Shown one piece after another: positions 1 to 9,894 of a stretch of 64,000 nucleotides of DNA. Source of the stretch: Ceriagrion tenellum (Eukaryota; Arthropoda; Insecta; Odonata; Coenagrionidae). The notes beneath the pieces are model-generated. The model saw only the letters and a program-made list of their open reading frames with translations. It ran no database searches and was not told the DNA's origin. The first letter of the stretch is position 1; each line of letters opens with the position of its first letter. Both the position numbers and the translations under genes were made by a program. The stretch covers positions 116,980,085-117,044,084 of the forward strand of contig OY720640.1 of NCBI GenBank assembly GCA_963169105.1, given 5' to 3'.

Positions 1-279
1 CGCAGCACATTAAACACAACACTTAAAGTACCCTACCATGAAATGATGCTTAAACATGTGCCTTGTCGAATGTACCACATTAACAAGGAATGAATTGAAC
101 ATCCCGGGAGAAGAAAGAAAAGAGCTGTTTTATGTGCCCTATGGGGACTTTGGGACGGAAGATGATAAATAATACAAGTTCCTTGGTAACTTGTATTATT
201 TATCTGTAACTTGGTAATGGTGGTATTCCATTTTTCAGAGGATTTAATCGTAACATTTCAAATACCACACTTTAATAAA

Positions 280-319
280 CACGACCCGGATATCAACGCT
301 TAAGCGTCATCTTCAGGTG
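280..319 (-). other. degraded hammerhead-like motif, Penelope-like element remnant
   Basis: On the minus strand the sequence holds CTGAAGA (the hammerhead core form CUGANGA). A short self-complementary arm follows (GACGC, loop TTAA, GCGTT), then GATA where an active ribozyme has GAAA. Downstream on the minus strand it runs into TGTTTATTAAAG, a form often seen next to hammerhead motifs of Penelope-like elements. The altered GAAA suggests it is inactive. It resembles the better preserved motif at 45209-45253. Confidence 0.35.
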
Positions 320-715
320 CTTTATTACCGGGATTACAATGTCTTATATACATGCTTAGTGAGGGGGGTGAGAGATTAGGGTGGTGTGGATGCGAGGTGG
401 TAGGGAGCAGTGAATAGCGGGGAGTAAAGTGGGGGAGGGCAATTCGGGAGGCGGCTGTGGGGATAGGTACAATACTCATTGAAAATCTTCAAATCAGGGT
501 CATGTAATGTCTTTAAAATTTCCAGCTGCTCAAGAGAGCCAAGCTCATGTCTATGGGTTGAAAAGCATGAAATGTCAAGTTTAACCCTCCAGCAGGCGCG
601 GCCCAATTCTGACACTAGCAGGTGCGCGTGGCACTCAGTGCAACACTTGGCTTTCCGCTTATATTAATTAAAAAAACGAGTAAAGAAGCGTACATTCCTT
701 TTCTTGTTATGTTAA

Positions 716-1110
716 ATTAAAAAATGAACAGAGGGCTCCTCATTTTCGATAAACCAAAAGGAAAAGGTAAGCTACGCGGGAGCCACTTCGGACGAAGACC
801 CCATTAAAATGTCGCGCAGGCATGATTTAAAAGTTTTAGAAAATAAGGGGATTAATAAATAAATAAATAGAAATCTCCCAGTGTATAATGCCGGGAGTAA
901 TAAAAGGTTTTAAAATGCCGTCGCGTAAAACTTTTAAAACCTCCCGGTGTTAAGGGCCAGGAAAACAATGACATTAACCAGAGGACAAAAGTAAAACTGA
1001 CTGCCGATGTAAAGGGCCGCCAGTTATTAACGGTAAAAATCTCTGGCTATAATGAGACGTACAAAAATAAATATATAAATAAATACAGGGTAAAAAGTAT
1101 TGGTAAATGT
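716..1110 (-). mobile_element. REL-1 3' UTR remnant
   Basis: This block aligns by eye with the 3' UTRs of the REL-1 copies at 22.6-23.5 kb and 28.9-29.8 kb (minus) and 35.5-36.4 kb (plus). Shared landmarks are the 'aggtaagctacgcggg' stretch and three stem-loops at 875-897, 941-963 and 1000-1024, in which a nine-base loop of the type CATTATACA or CCCTTTACA sits on 7-8 bp stems. The ORF and the true 3' end are missing on both sides. It looks older than the other copies. Confidence 0.6.
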
Positions 1111-1620
1111 CTGCTTCCGTCACACCTATGAAAATGTTTTTTCGACCCTTTCAACATAGTGATTCGCCTTGAAATTTATGTGACAAAAACTTGAAAGATG
1201 CCGGTATCTAGTGATAATTTTATTTTTGGGGAATAAGTAATGTACGATAAATAGGAAATTTTCAAAGCTTGAGGTGACGTTTTTTCGGCCGCCAATGCAC
1301 TGTTTCCACTTTAAAGCGCAGCGTGGCGCGACAGTCGCTGAGTTTCGTTTACTAACTACTCCCGTTACATGTTATTCGTAACCGCACCGAATGTCGTCGC
1401 TTGAACGCTGGAAACACTGGACAATTGAAGTAATGTTTCATTTCTGGTTTAGACTATATTAGCCTGTTTACAATTCATTCCACTGCGTAATATTTCATTC
1501 ATATGCCCTTATTATGCCTTTATATACACTTCCCTTCCTTATTGGTGTATTTGAAATGTTTCACCACTCACATCAATGCCGATTTTACGCTGTTCCCTAC
1601 ACTTATTACACATGCCGTTT

Positions 1621-1630
1621 CAGCTATACA
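1621..1630. repeat. 5' target site duplication of I-like copy A
   Basis: The ten bases CAGCTATACA here are repeated exactly at 7396-7405. They bracket the element precisely from its 5' end to its ACT-repeat tail, as expected for target-primed reverse transcription. Confidence 0.9.
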
Positions 1631-2224
1631 TACCCCTGCGGGTAGGGGGATGGAGAATACTCCCGCAGTATCCCTGCTTGTCGTAAGAGGCGACTAAAAG
1701 GGCGGGGAGGTGAAACCCCGAAAACAAACCCCCAGGCAGCAAAGGGATGCGTCCGGACAGTTTTGTGGGTCCACTGTCTGTGTGCGGCCATACCAGCTGG
1801 CCTGCGATCCACCCGCATGTTTGCCGTGTGCGGAGACCCGTAAGGGGGAGAAGGGGATCCTGGTGGGTGAGTTCTCTGGAACCCAGCCGGGTGTCGGAAG
1901 CCCGGTATGGGCCGGAGTTCAACACCCCACTTCGGCCCTGGTTTCCCTGTAAACGGGCGGTCAAGATCTAGCCAGTCTTGATCAATCGGCTTATCGACAC
2001 GTTTCGATGGCGAGTGCTGGAGTGACGGGGGTTTGTGTAGGGCGGCCAAAGGTGTATGGGTTTGGAGGGCCCATGCACTGGAGGCCCCACCCGAAGCAGG
2101 CCCCCTAAACAATAGTGCTATATCCCTTGGGTAGCCCTGGCGACCACACCGGTTTGCGGTGTGGCGTCCCGAATGTGTGGATCCGTGGTGGGTGGGGAGC
2201 CCAGGGGATGAATTCCTAATTTTC
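1631..2224 (+). promoter_or_regulatory. 5' UTR / presumed internal promoter of I-like copy A
   Basis: This GC-rich leader of about 594 bp starts TACCCCTGCGGGTAGGGG and is shared at its start with all other 5' ends of this family in the window. In elements of this type the 5' UTR carries the internal promoter; that function is inferred. Long minus-strand frames across it (1620-2304) are not conserved as protein and are treated as chance. Confidence 0.65.
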
Positions 2225-3427
2225 ATGGAGACAATCTCACTCCCTCCAAATAAAAGATCCCGCCCGGATACGGGCGGGGGAGATAATATTTTCGTTAAGA
2301 GCATGCGCTATTTGATAGTAAAATGTGCGAAAGATAGTGAGACGCTTAAAAAGGTGTCTCCCTTCTTCATTAAACGTTCACTGTCTGCGGTTATCCCTGG
2401 GGAACCTCACTCTGTTAAAAAACTAAGAGATGGTACTCTATTGGTTGAGACTGCTAATATAAATCAGGCCGAAAAACTACTAAAAGTGAAAAAACTCCAT
2501 GACATCCCGGTCACTGTAGAGATCCACCGCACCCTAAATACTTCTCGGGGAGTTATCAGTCATTATGATCTCCTCTACGTTGAAGTAGATGAAATTAAGA
2601 GAGAAATGGCCCCACAAGGTGTAACGGACTGTCGTCGCCTTACGACTAGGAGGAATGGTGAGATGATTAATACTACATTTGTGATCCTCACGTTCTCTCT
2701 CGATAAGCTCCCCGAGAAAGTATATTTAGGTTATAATTCGGTCCCAGTGCGGCCATTCATACCCAATCCCATGCGTTGCTTTCAATGCCAAAAGTTCGGC
2801 CACATCGCACCGCGATGTGAGGGTAAGACCACCTGCCCGCGCTGTGGCAAGGACAAGCATGAGGGTGACGTGTGTTCCTCCGATCCTTTCTGTGTAAACT
2901 GCGAGGGTTCGCATCCAGCGTACTCTCGTGATTGCCCTGTGATGAAGGACGAAAGGAAAATTATGGAAATTAAGACCCTAGATAAAATCCCGTATGGAGA
3001 GGCGCGGCAGAAGTATCGGAGTCTCATGGCCCCTACGTTTTCCCGATCTTGGGCAGGTGTAGCAGCAACCCCCAAGAAAATGTGTACCATCTCCACACAG
3101 ACCGAAGAAATCAAATCCACGAACAGCGTCAAAGAATCTAATGTACCGAAGAGTATGCCCCAGAAAGCCACGACGAAGAAATCGGCCGAGCCGGCTAAGG
3201 CCCAAAATCCGGCAAAGACGAACGCCACCAGTTCGGGTTCTCCCGTTAAGAACCCGAACAACTCCACCCCGGCCACGCAAATCAGGCGTGGGAAATCTCA
3301 ATCCCCCGGGCCATCTGGTCCGGCCCGGCAGAGCCAACCAGAGTCGATGGAAGAGGATGAATATGTCTCTGAGTCGGAGGTCCGCCGGGCTAGGTCTAAG
3401 GGGAGGAGACATCGCATAAAGCGCTGA
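2225..3427 (+). CDS. ORF1, gag-like RNA-binding protein of I-like copy A
   Basis: A 400-residue protein if the ATG at 2225 is used (MET-ISLPPNKRSRP). That start matches where the homologous ORF1 of copy C begins (MADDIL...KRSRP), so I prefer it to the upstream in-frame ATG at 2159. The centre holds three CCHC knuckles: CFQCQKFGHIAPRC, CPRCGKDKHEGDVC and CVNCEGSHPAYSRDC. The C-terminal third is Lys/Pro/Ser-rich and looks disordered. Such proteins coat the element RNA and help in target priming. ORF1 ends 81 bp before ORF2 in a different frame. No break was seen. Confidence 0.9.
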   Translation: METISLPPNKRSRPDTGGGDNIFVKSMRYLIVKCAKDSETLKKVSPFFIKRSLSAVIPGEPHSVKKLRDGTLLVETANINQAEKLLKVKKLHDIPVTVEIHRTLNTSRGVISHYDLLYVEVDEIKREMAPQGVTDCRRLTTRRNGEMINTTFVILTFSLDKLPEKVYLGYNSVPVRPFIPNPMRCFQCQKFGHIAPRCEGKTTCPRCGKDKHEGDVCSSDPFCVNCEGSHPAYSRDCPVMKDERKIMEIKTLDKIPYGEARQKYRSLMAPTFSRSWAGVAATPKKMCTISTQTEEIKSTNSVKESNVPKSMPQKATTKKSAEPAKAQNPAKTNATSSGSPVKNPNNSTPATQIRRGKSQSPGPSGPARQSQPESMEEDEYVSESEVRRARSKGRRHRIKR

Positions 3428-3508
3428 TTCTCCCTCTGAACCTAATGCCCGTTTTTATTATTTATTTATTTTTTTTTAAATTTTAAAATTATTTATTACT
3501 CACCTTTT

Positions 3509-6500
3509 ATGGTTTTTATCTTACAGTGGAACTGTAATGGTTTTTATCGGCATAAGGAGGAGCTGGCCATTTTAACTCGCGAATTTAACCCATGTTGTGT
3601 TTGTCTGCAAGAAACGCATTTCAAAATGGCGGACAAGGGGATTTTAAAAGGTTTTAACGTTTTTAGATTTGACGAAATCAGTGGCCAACGAGCCCATGGT
3701 GGAGTTATGGTTGCTATTCGGGAGGCCCTTTACACCTCCCGAGTGCACCTAAACACGCCGTACCAAGCGGTGGCAGTCACCGTGTACGCCCCCGAGGCGA
3801 TCACGCTATGCAACGTGTACCTGCCCGAGGGTGCACCGGTCTCTCAATTTTACCTGAATGCTCTTGTCCGTCAACTACCTCAGCCGTTTATTTTACTAGG
3901 AGATTTTAACGCCCACGATCCTCTTTGGGGAAGCCCAAGAAGGCAATGCAATCGTAGAGGACGGATTTTATCCTCCTTTATTTTAGATAATGACTTGGTT
4001 TTATTGAACAATGGGGAAAAAACCCGTTTTAATTCTTTTACCGGCGACTCTTCAAGCATAGATTTGTGCATTGTATCGAGCGCCATAAGTACAAAATTTA
4101 ACTTATCCGTTCATGACGATCTCTGTGGGAGCGATCACCTCCCACTTCTTATTACCAAGGAAGGGCATTATAACCCTAGTTTTATACGGACAGGCCATTG
4201 GGCTATCCGGAAAGCAGACTGGCCGCTTTTCAGAAGCAATTTTAATTTCAAATATGACGAAACACGTGATAGTGTTGACAATATTAATAATTTGACTAGC
4301 AGTATAATACAGGCCGCACGCGTCAGCGTACCACGGTCTCGCGGTACTACGACGAGACCTCAAGTTCCGTGGTGGAATGATGACTGCGCGAAAGCTATCC
4401 GCCAGCGTAAAAAGGCGTTGCGGATTTTTAACAAATATCCGACGGAAACCAATCTATCCTCCTTCAGGCGCTTGCGAGCGAAGGCACGACAGGTCGTAAG
4501 AGACGCAAAAAGAGCTTCCTGGATGGAATTTGTGTCGGATGTGAATAGCAGGACTCCACTTGCACAGGTGTGGCGTAAGGTAAAGAGTATCTCGGGCAAT
4601 CACCACCAGCTGGGAATAACCTACCTTAAGGTAGGTGGCGATATTGTGACCTCAGCTCCTGAGATTGGTGAGGCTTTTGGCCTATTACTCGCCGATACAA
4701 GCAGTGATAGAAATTACAATCCCACATTTTTGGGAATTAAACTACGAGTAGAAGCCTCACCAATCAACTTTCGTGAGATCCGCTCTCATGAAGACTATAA
4801 CCTTCCGTTCACCCTTAGGGAGCTACAATCAGCCATTGATGAATCCAAATTTACGGCTCCGGGATTGGATGAGGTCCACAACGCCTTTCTCCGGAATATT
4901 CCGACGACGGCAATGTTAGAGGTCCTCCACACTCTCAATCACCTTTGGAGAGACGGTGCATTCCCGTCGTCCTGGCGCGAATCAGTAGTCATACCCATAC
5001 CGAAGCAGGGCAAAGATCGTACTGACCCGAATGGTTATAGACCTATAGCACTCACTAACTGCCTGTGCAAGTTAATGGAAAGAATGGTTAACCGACGGCT
5101 AATTTGGTGGCTAGAGCGCCGAAACCTTCTCTCCGATATTCAGTGTGGATTTCGTAGAGGCCGGTCCACGATCGATCACCTGATAAGAATAGATAACTAC
5201 ATCCAGGAAGCCTTTCTTCTCCGCCAACATGTTGTCGGCGTCTTCTTTGACATAGAGAAGGCATATGACACTGTCTGGCGGCGGAAAATATTGAACACTT
5301 TGCACGAATGGGGTCTCAGGGGTAATCTACCCACTTTTATTCAGAATTTTTTATCCGATCGGGTGTTTAAGGTTAGAATCGGTCAGTACCTATCCGTAGC
5401 ATACAGCCAAGATAATGGGGTTCCACAAGGGTCAGTTTTAAGCGTAACACTTTTCGCCGTGGCAATCAACGATATCGTTGATTGCATGAAGTCACCGGTG
5501 ATAGGGTCTTTGTTTGTGGATGACTTCGCGATATTCTGCAGGTCATCTTATGTAACCTCTGCCGCTAGACTCACCCAACTTACGCTGAATAAATTGGAGA
5601 AGTGGACCCAAAGGAGCGGATTTAAATTCTCCTTGGAAAAAACGAAATGCATTCACTTTCACCGGATTAGGGGGCTACACATCCCTCCGCCGCTACATTT
5701 AGGAGGGAAAAACATTCCATTTGTGGACTCCAACCGTTTCCTGGGACTTGTATTTGACTATCGCCTCAACTGGAAGGAACAAATTAGTGTCCTGAAAAGA
5801 AAATGTACAAATGCGTTAAATATTCTGAAATATCTAAGTCACTCATCCTGGGGAGCTGATCGCAATACGCTGATCTTACTATACCGGACGCTGATACGGT
5901 CTAAACTAGACTACGGTTGTTTTGTGTACTCCTCCGGTCGGGAGTCATACTTGCGCCCGCTGACATCGGTCCACAATGCTGGAATACGGTTAGCCACCGG
6001 GGCGTTCCGTACGAGTCCAGTGCAAAGCATCTATGCGGATGCAGGAGAACCACCCTTGTCCCATCGGAGGAACATGCTTATGTGCGGCTATGTAGCAAAA
6101 ATTTTATCTATGAGGACTCACCCTTGTTTTAACATTGTTTTTAAACCCCGCTATTTAGAACTTTTTAACCGTCGAACCAGAGCCACTAGGCCGGCAAGCA
6201 TACGATTCAACAGTTTGATATCCGAGCATCTAATCACGCTCCCTGAAGTATATCCTTCTGGCTTTCCCAAACATCCGCCATGGGAAACTCCCGCTCCTAA
6301 AATCAACATGGGACTCACTCAGCGCAAGAAAGCTTTAACCACTGCTCAGGAATACCAGCGTCAGTTTTATCTATATCTTCACTGCAACCCCGGTATCGTG
6401 CCAGTTTTTACAGATGGCTCTAAGTCTGACGCTGCCTGTGGATGTGCAGTTGTCTCATCCCACCATGGAGCCATCAAGGCGAGGTTAAATCCGCTGTGTA

Positions 6501-7219
6501 GTGTTTACACAGCGGAACTCCTCGCAATAAAAATGGCTCTAGGAGGGATAGAAGGAAACAGTGGCTCCTTCGTCATATGCTCGGACTCTCTTAGCGCCCT
6601 GAACTCCATTTCTAGTTTTTCTTCAATGCACCCAATCGTTCAAGATGTACAAACTGCTTTGATATCCCTTAGCAGAAGGGGAATATCTGTATCATTCCTT
6701 TGGGTCCCAGGGCATGTGGGTATCCCTGGAAATGAAAGAGCCGACGCTTTGGCGAAGGAGGCACTTGACTTGGAGGAAATAACTCTGACGCTGGTACCAT
6801 ACGAAGACCTTAAGGCTATCTTGAGAAAGGTAGCCCTAGAAGAGTGGAAAGATATATGGATGAACGTAGGAAATAATAAACTGCGCGGGGTGAAATCGGT
6901 AGTGTCCGCGTGGCCCACATCCGCCAGGAAGAGCCGCCGGGAGGAAGTGGTCATCACACGTTTGAGGATAGGGCATTGCCCTTTGACTCACTCCTTTCTC
7001 TTCACCGAGGAGAAACGACCACCTCACTGTGATGATTGCGACTGCCCTCTCAGCGTTCGGCATATCCTGACGGAGTGTGACAAATACCGATGCTTGCGTA
7101 GCAGGCTGCAGTTAGCGGGAGACATGAAGTCGATCCTAGGCGATGACTCAGATGTTCTCAACCGTGTTTTATCATTTTTAAATTTAACTGGCCTTTTTAA
7201 CAGTATTTTAAGGATGTAA
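3509..7219 (+). CDS. ORF2 polyprotein: endonuclease, reverse transcriptase, RNase H (I clade)
   Basis: 1236 residues, uninterrupted. The N-terminus is an apurinic-type (EEP) endonuclease: QWNCNG at residues 6-11, the QE of LQETHF (E35), GDFNAHD near 131-137 and SDH at 208-210. The reverse transcriptase follows, with FFDIEKAYD (D581) and the catalytic FVDD (D671, D672). RNase H lies near 965-1085 with the full set of acidic residues: D969 in FTDGSKSD, E1003 in TAELLAI, D1026 in CSDS and D1079 in ERADALAKEA. A Cys/His cluster (CDDCDCPLSVRHILTEC) closes the protein. The product would nick target DNA and copy the element RNA onto it. All catalytic residues I can identify are present. Confidence 0.93.
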   Translation: MVFILQWNCNGFYRHKEELAILTREFNPCCVCLQETHFKMADKGILKGFNVFRFDEISGQRAHGGVMVAIREALYTSRVHLNTPYQAVAVTVYAPEAITLCNVYLPEGAPVSQFYLNALVRQLPQPFILLGDFNAHDPLWGSPRRQCNRRGRILSSFILDNDLVLLNNGEKTRFNSFTGDSSSIDLCIVSSAISTKFNLSVHDDLCGSDHLPLLITKEGHYNPSFIRTGHWAIRKADWPLFRSNFNFKYDETRDSVDNINNLTSSIIQAARVSVPRSRGTTTRPQVPWWNDDCAKAIRQRKKALRIFNKYPTETNLSSFRRLRAKARQVVRDAKRASWMEFVSDVNSRTPLAQVWRKVKSISGNHHQLGITYLKVGGDIVTSAPEIGEAFGLLLADTSSDRNYNPTFLGIKLRVEASPINFREIRSHEDYNLPFTLRELQSAIDESKFTAPGLDEVHNAFLRNIPTTAMLEVLHTLNHLWRDGAFPSSWRESVVIPIPKQGKDRTDPNGYRPIALTNCLCKLMERMVNRRLIWWLERRNLLSDIQCGFRRGRSTIDHLIRIDNYIQEAFLLRQHVVGVFFDIEKAYDTVWRRKILNTLHEWGLRGNLPTFIQNFLSDRVFKVRIGQYLSVAYSQDNGVPQGSVLSVTLFAVAINDIVDCMKSPVIGSLFVDDFAIFCRSSYVTSAARLTQLTLNKLEKWTQRSGFKFSLEKTKCIHFHRIRGLHIPPPLHLGGKNIPFVDSNRFLGLVFDYRLNWKEQISVLKRKCTNALNILKYLSHSSWGADRNTLILLYRTLIRSKLDYGCFVYSSGRESYLRPLTSVHNAGIRLATGAFRTSPVQSIYADAGEPPLSHRRNMLMCGYVAKILSMRTHPCFNIVFKPRYLELFNRRTRATRPASIRFNSLISEHLITLPEVYPSGFPKHPPWETPAPKINMGLTQRKKALTTAQEYQRQFYLYLHCNPGIVPVFTDGSKSDAACGCAVVSSHHGAIKARLNPLCSVYTAELLAIKMALGGIEGNSGSFVICSDSLSALNSISSFSSMHPIVQDVQTALISLSRRGISVSFLWVPGHVGIPGNERADALAKEALDLEEITLTLVPYEDLKAILRKVALEEWKDIWMNVGNNKLRGVKSVVSAWPTSARKSRREEVVITRLRIGHCPLTHSFLFTEEKRPPHCDDCDCPLSVRHILTECDKYRCLRSRLQLAGDMKSILGDDSDVLNRVLSFLNLTGLFNSILRM

Positions 7220-7395
7220 AATTTATTTTAATTTTGACTAAGAGTACATGATAACAATTTTATTTTAATACCAATATATGTAAAATATATTTTTTTTTCT
7301 TTTTTTTTAATTTTTATAAACATGACGGGTAGTGGTGCAAAATGACCATGTTGTCGACGCACCCTATAAACCAAATACTACTACTACTACTACTA
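7220..7395 (+). repeat. 3' UTR and (ACT)n tail of I-like copy A
   Basis: A short AT-rich trailer follows the ORF2 stop and contains the block GTGGTGCAAAATGACCATG, also present at the ends of copies D and D2. It finishes in seven or so ACT units. Simple-repeat tails replace poly-A in I-like elements. Confidence 0.85.
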
Positions 7396-7405
7396 CAGCT
7401 ATACA
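7396..7405. repeat. 3' target site duplication of I-like copy A
   Basis: CAGCTATACA, identical to 1621-1630. Confidence 0.9.
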
Positions 7406-7665
7406 CTCCTATCATTTCCTCGGGTTATGACTGTTTTCAGAAAACGTGATACGCATTTTTCCTCATTTTCCACTTGTGACTAATTCGCAGTATAAACGGC
7501 CAAACCATAAAGAATCAATTTTTGAATTATTTACGAGCTCTGAGAAGAACTCTTTCTTCGGGACGCCAGAGAATGCCGCGCACTAAACACAAAGAAAATT
7601 AGAGACGACAGGAATGAAAGGATGGAAGGTATTTAGGTAAGAGACTGGGGTTTGGGAGGGTAAAC
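7406..7665. other. no gene seen
   Basis: About 260 bp between the I-like element and the Merlin transposase. Nothing recognisable was seen. It presumably includes one end of the Merlin transposon, but I could not match terminal inverted repeats by eye. Confidence 0.5.
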
Positions 7666-8586
7666 TCAGGAAACGGCCACGAACAAATCGTGTAACGGCT
7701 GTCCACGATCAGGGTGAAGGCGTTTCCAAAGATAGGCTGCCAGGTAAGCATCTACATGCTCGCCTCGGCGTCCATACCTCGGAATACAGGCTTTTACCTC
7801 TCTCCACTCCCTTTCTATATTTTGTGCCCACCCGTCTCAGGATCAACCAAGTTCAGGAAGTGTTTGACAGTGAGATGCTGAAACCTTTCATCACTTCGAA
7901 GAGAAGCATACCCCTTCCAACAGTCTGTCACCACTGTTGTCCCGGGTGCTACATTCTCCTCGATGCATCGAATCAGGGTTTCCGCACTTCGATCTGGCAC
8001 AGCGACCAAGAAAACCTTACGGCTTCCTCGCTCAAAACCTCCCAGAACCCCCTGGCCCATCAACGGGCGCCCGGCATGAAATTTCCGACGCCCCAGCAGC
8101 GTCTCGTCCACCTCTACGACGACGCCGATACCTCCGATGCGCGTCGACCTTGCCATTACATCTGCAAGGCACACCTCTCGAATGTAATTGCTCCAGTTGG
8201 CGTAGGCACAGTGTCCCATGCCCAGGTTGTCTTGGGCCCACTTCCTGGATAGCTGGTCATCCATGAAGGCGTGGACAAACAGGATACTGGCCTCAGGGGA
8301 TAGGTGTGTCTTATCCAGCCAAGTACCTACGTGTTGAATAACGATATAACACACGATCCTAACACATTTTACTATCAACCGAATCCCACTAACATTTTAA
8401 GGACTTACCTCTATGCCGTGAGGTAGAAAATGCGCATCTTCTAGACCTGCGCGTCCCCGGAATCCGGATGAAACCCGAACATCGCCTGACGTGCCTATTC
8501 TCGAAATACCCTAGTGAGTTCCCGCAGCGAGATATCTCTTTCCTACGTGGTGCCCGGACCGGTTGTCCTGGATCGCTGCACACCAC
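7666..8586 (-). pseudogene. Merlin-type (IS1595/ISXO2-like) DNA transposase, frameshifted
   Basis: The main exon (8326 down to 7666) encodes an ISXO2-like DDE transposase core. It has VEVDETLLGRRK (first Asp), a GGFERGSRK strand, VVTDCWKGY (second Asp) and the conserved HFLNLVDPETG block. One frameshift near 7815 then separates the last part (an NIEREWREVK block and LHPDRGQP), which continues in another frame to a TGA at 7668-7666. Upstream, a GT-AG intron (8408-8327) can be removed so that an exon ending at 8409 joins in phase before the TWLDKTHLS segment. That exon holds Arg/Cys-rich sequence where Merlin proteins have a zinc ribbon. Family membership is solid; the exact 5' start is uncertain. 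Confidence 0.82.
8327..8408 (-). other. 82-nt GT-AG intron within the Merlin transposase
   Basis: On the minus strand the donor AGAG|GTAAGT ends the upstream exon at 8409, and the acceptor CACGTAG|GT precedes the exon starting at 8326. Removing it keeps phase and places a basic stretch (TSRHRG) directly before TWLDKTHLS, the arrangement expected in the family. Without splicing, the upstream part of the main frame is unrelated filler. Confidence 0.6.
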
Positions 8587-8639
8587 TGGGACAAGGTGAC
8601 AAGAGGAGCAATTTCCCCGAAGTATGCCATCCGAGTGCT

Positions 8640-9480
8640 ACCAAGCACTGTAGCCTTTGGCAGCGGCTCGGGCTACTGCGTGACGATGTGTGCCTGCTGG
8701 AAACAACTCGAGCCGTAGAGAGATATCTCTGCTCGTCCTCATTACATTATTTCTGCAGTGGGTGAGAGGGACCGTCGCTTGAATGCCGCCCATTCCACAC
8801 AATGTTAGTATGTGGCGGGTGCTGATCCAGTGTCCCATCGTGTGGGCTATGCTATTGGTGACAGCTGGCCCTAAGTCACAGATGCTTTTTTCCGTTTCGA
8901 CGACCTTTCTTGTATAGCCGGTGAGTTGCGAGGTTCCCTGTATGGTGTGGTGATTGGTTAGCCACCGCTGTACTTTGGTTGCCACCATGATTGTGGTCGC
9001 ACTCCTGGTTAAGGTGATGTCAACCCCCTCCACGACATCGTTGGGAGCCATGGCAGGTTCTTATGCAGGTAGGGCTAACCAATAACCATCAGGGAGACCT
9101 GCAACTCCGGGTAATTTGCGTATCCAGCTTAACTGAATCGCAGCACTGGCCCCGGCTACCATAATTCTCCTAGCGGCTACGACGTTGGGAGCAATAATGC
9201 CCGCAATCTTTGCCGCGGATTGGGCTGCAGCGTAGAGCCTCGCCTGAGCATTGGGCCGACCCTGAGCTTCCTGTTCTAAGCTAAACTGGAGTCTGTGGTA
9301 GCGACTAAGCCCACCTCGAAGTCACCATTCATGGCTGGGAGGTTTATATCGACTGGGTGTGCCATAACTACAGCAAGGTTATATAGAGACGGATCGCCAT
9401 GGAAGGTAAAAGTTAACTTTGATTCCACGCTCTCGGGTAAATGCTATCTTACACCTAAGGCTGAGATGCCCCGTTTTCGA
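8640..9480 (-). pseudogene. decayed coding region of unknown origin
   Basis: Three successive minus-strand segments look like real protein but are broken apart. The first (about 9450-9295) reads through a HGDPSLYNLAVV-type stretch. The second (about 9285-9065) is Ala-rich and ends in a LPGVAGLPDGYWLALP stretch. The third is open from the ATG at 9051 to 8638. Breaks lie near 9460 (in-frame stop), 9290 (stop and frame change) and 9065 (stop). I do not recognise the family. A non-retroviral viral remnant or a lost host gene are both possible. Confidence 0.4.
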
Positions 9481-9499
9481 GACGGCGTGTAACACGAGA

Positions 9500-9894
9500 T
9501 CGTCCAGTGGTGTGTTATTTCACTCGAGATCTCGGGGCGGTGTCATATTTCATGGCGTAGGTCGCGCAACGGTTTCGATTTCATGATATCACATTTCGTT
9601 CTTTTTCCGAAGCTCTTATTGCCTCCGGGAGTTTTCCCGTGGTGTCAGCTCTGGGTTTTTGGATTCCTCTCTCCTTCGAGGGTTTATTCTCCATGTCATG
9701 TGCGTCCGTTCCGTCTTGGAAACTTATGTTTGCTCTCTTTGGTCTCCATTCCCTTTCGTGTATTATGTCGCGCGTCTATTTTCGCCTTGTCTGAAGAATT
9801 ACGACGGTTTCCGGAGATGATGAGAAATGAAAGACAGATATCAATCAAACCAGCGACTTCCATGGCGCCGACGACTGAGGGTCGAACGGTTCCG
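9500..9894 (-). other. presumed 3' trailer of REL-4, no gene
   Basis: This stretch follows the REL-4 stop on the minus strand. No hairpin cassette of the REL-1 type and no clear end were seen. I assign it to REL-4 only by position. Confidence 0.3.

Larger units (their letters stand above)
1..1620. other. AT-rich intergenic stretch with repeat remnants
   Basis: No reading frame here looks like a gene. Two pieces are recognisable: a Penelope-like hammerhead remnant near 280-319 and a decayed REL-1 3' UTR at about 716-1110. The rest is AT-rich sequence in which I see nothing identifiable. The stretch ends exactly at the 5' target duplication of the full-length I-like element. Confidence 0.6.
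1631..7395 (+). mobile_element. full-length I-clade non-LTR retrotransposon (copy A)
   Basis: The element has a 594-bp 5' UTR, a gag-like ORF1 with three zinc knuckles, an ORF2 with endonuclease, reverse transcriptase and RNase H, a short AT-rich 3' UTR and a tail of ACT repeats. A perfect 10-bp duplication flanks it. The RNase H domain and the simple-repeat tail (not poly-A) fit the I clade rather than the Jockey clade. Both ORFs are open, so this is the best candidate in the window for a recently mobile element. Its 5' UTR recurs at 32561, 49493 (reverse) and 53847. Confidence 0.92.

Noticed and set aside
1620..2304. Minus-strand frames of 114 and 226 codons
   Set aside because: They lie across the GC-rich 5' UTR of the I-like element. 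Equivalent frames in the other copies are broken differently, and no domain is visible.
2726..3412. Minus-strand frames of 62 to 164 codons
   Set aside because: Shadows of the ORF1 coding sequence, which has clear zinc knuckles on the plus strand.
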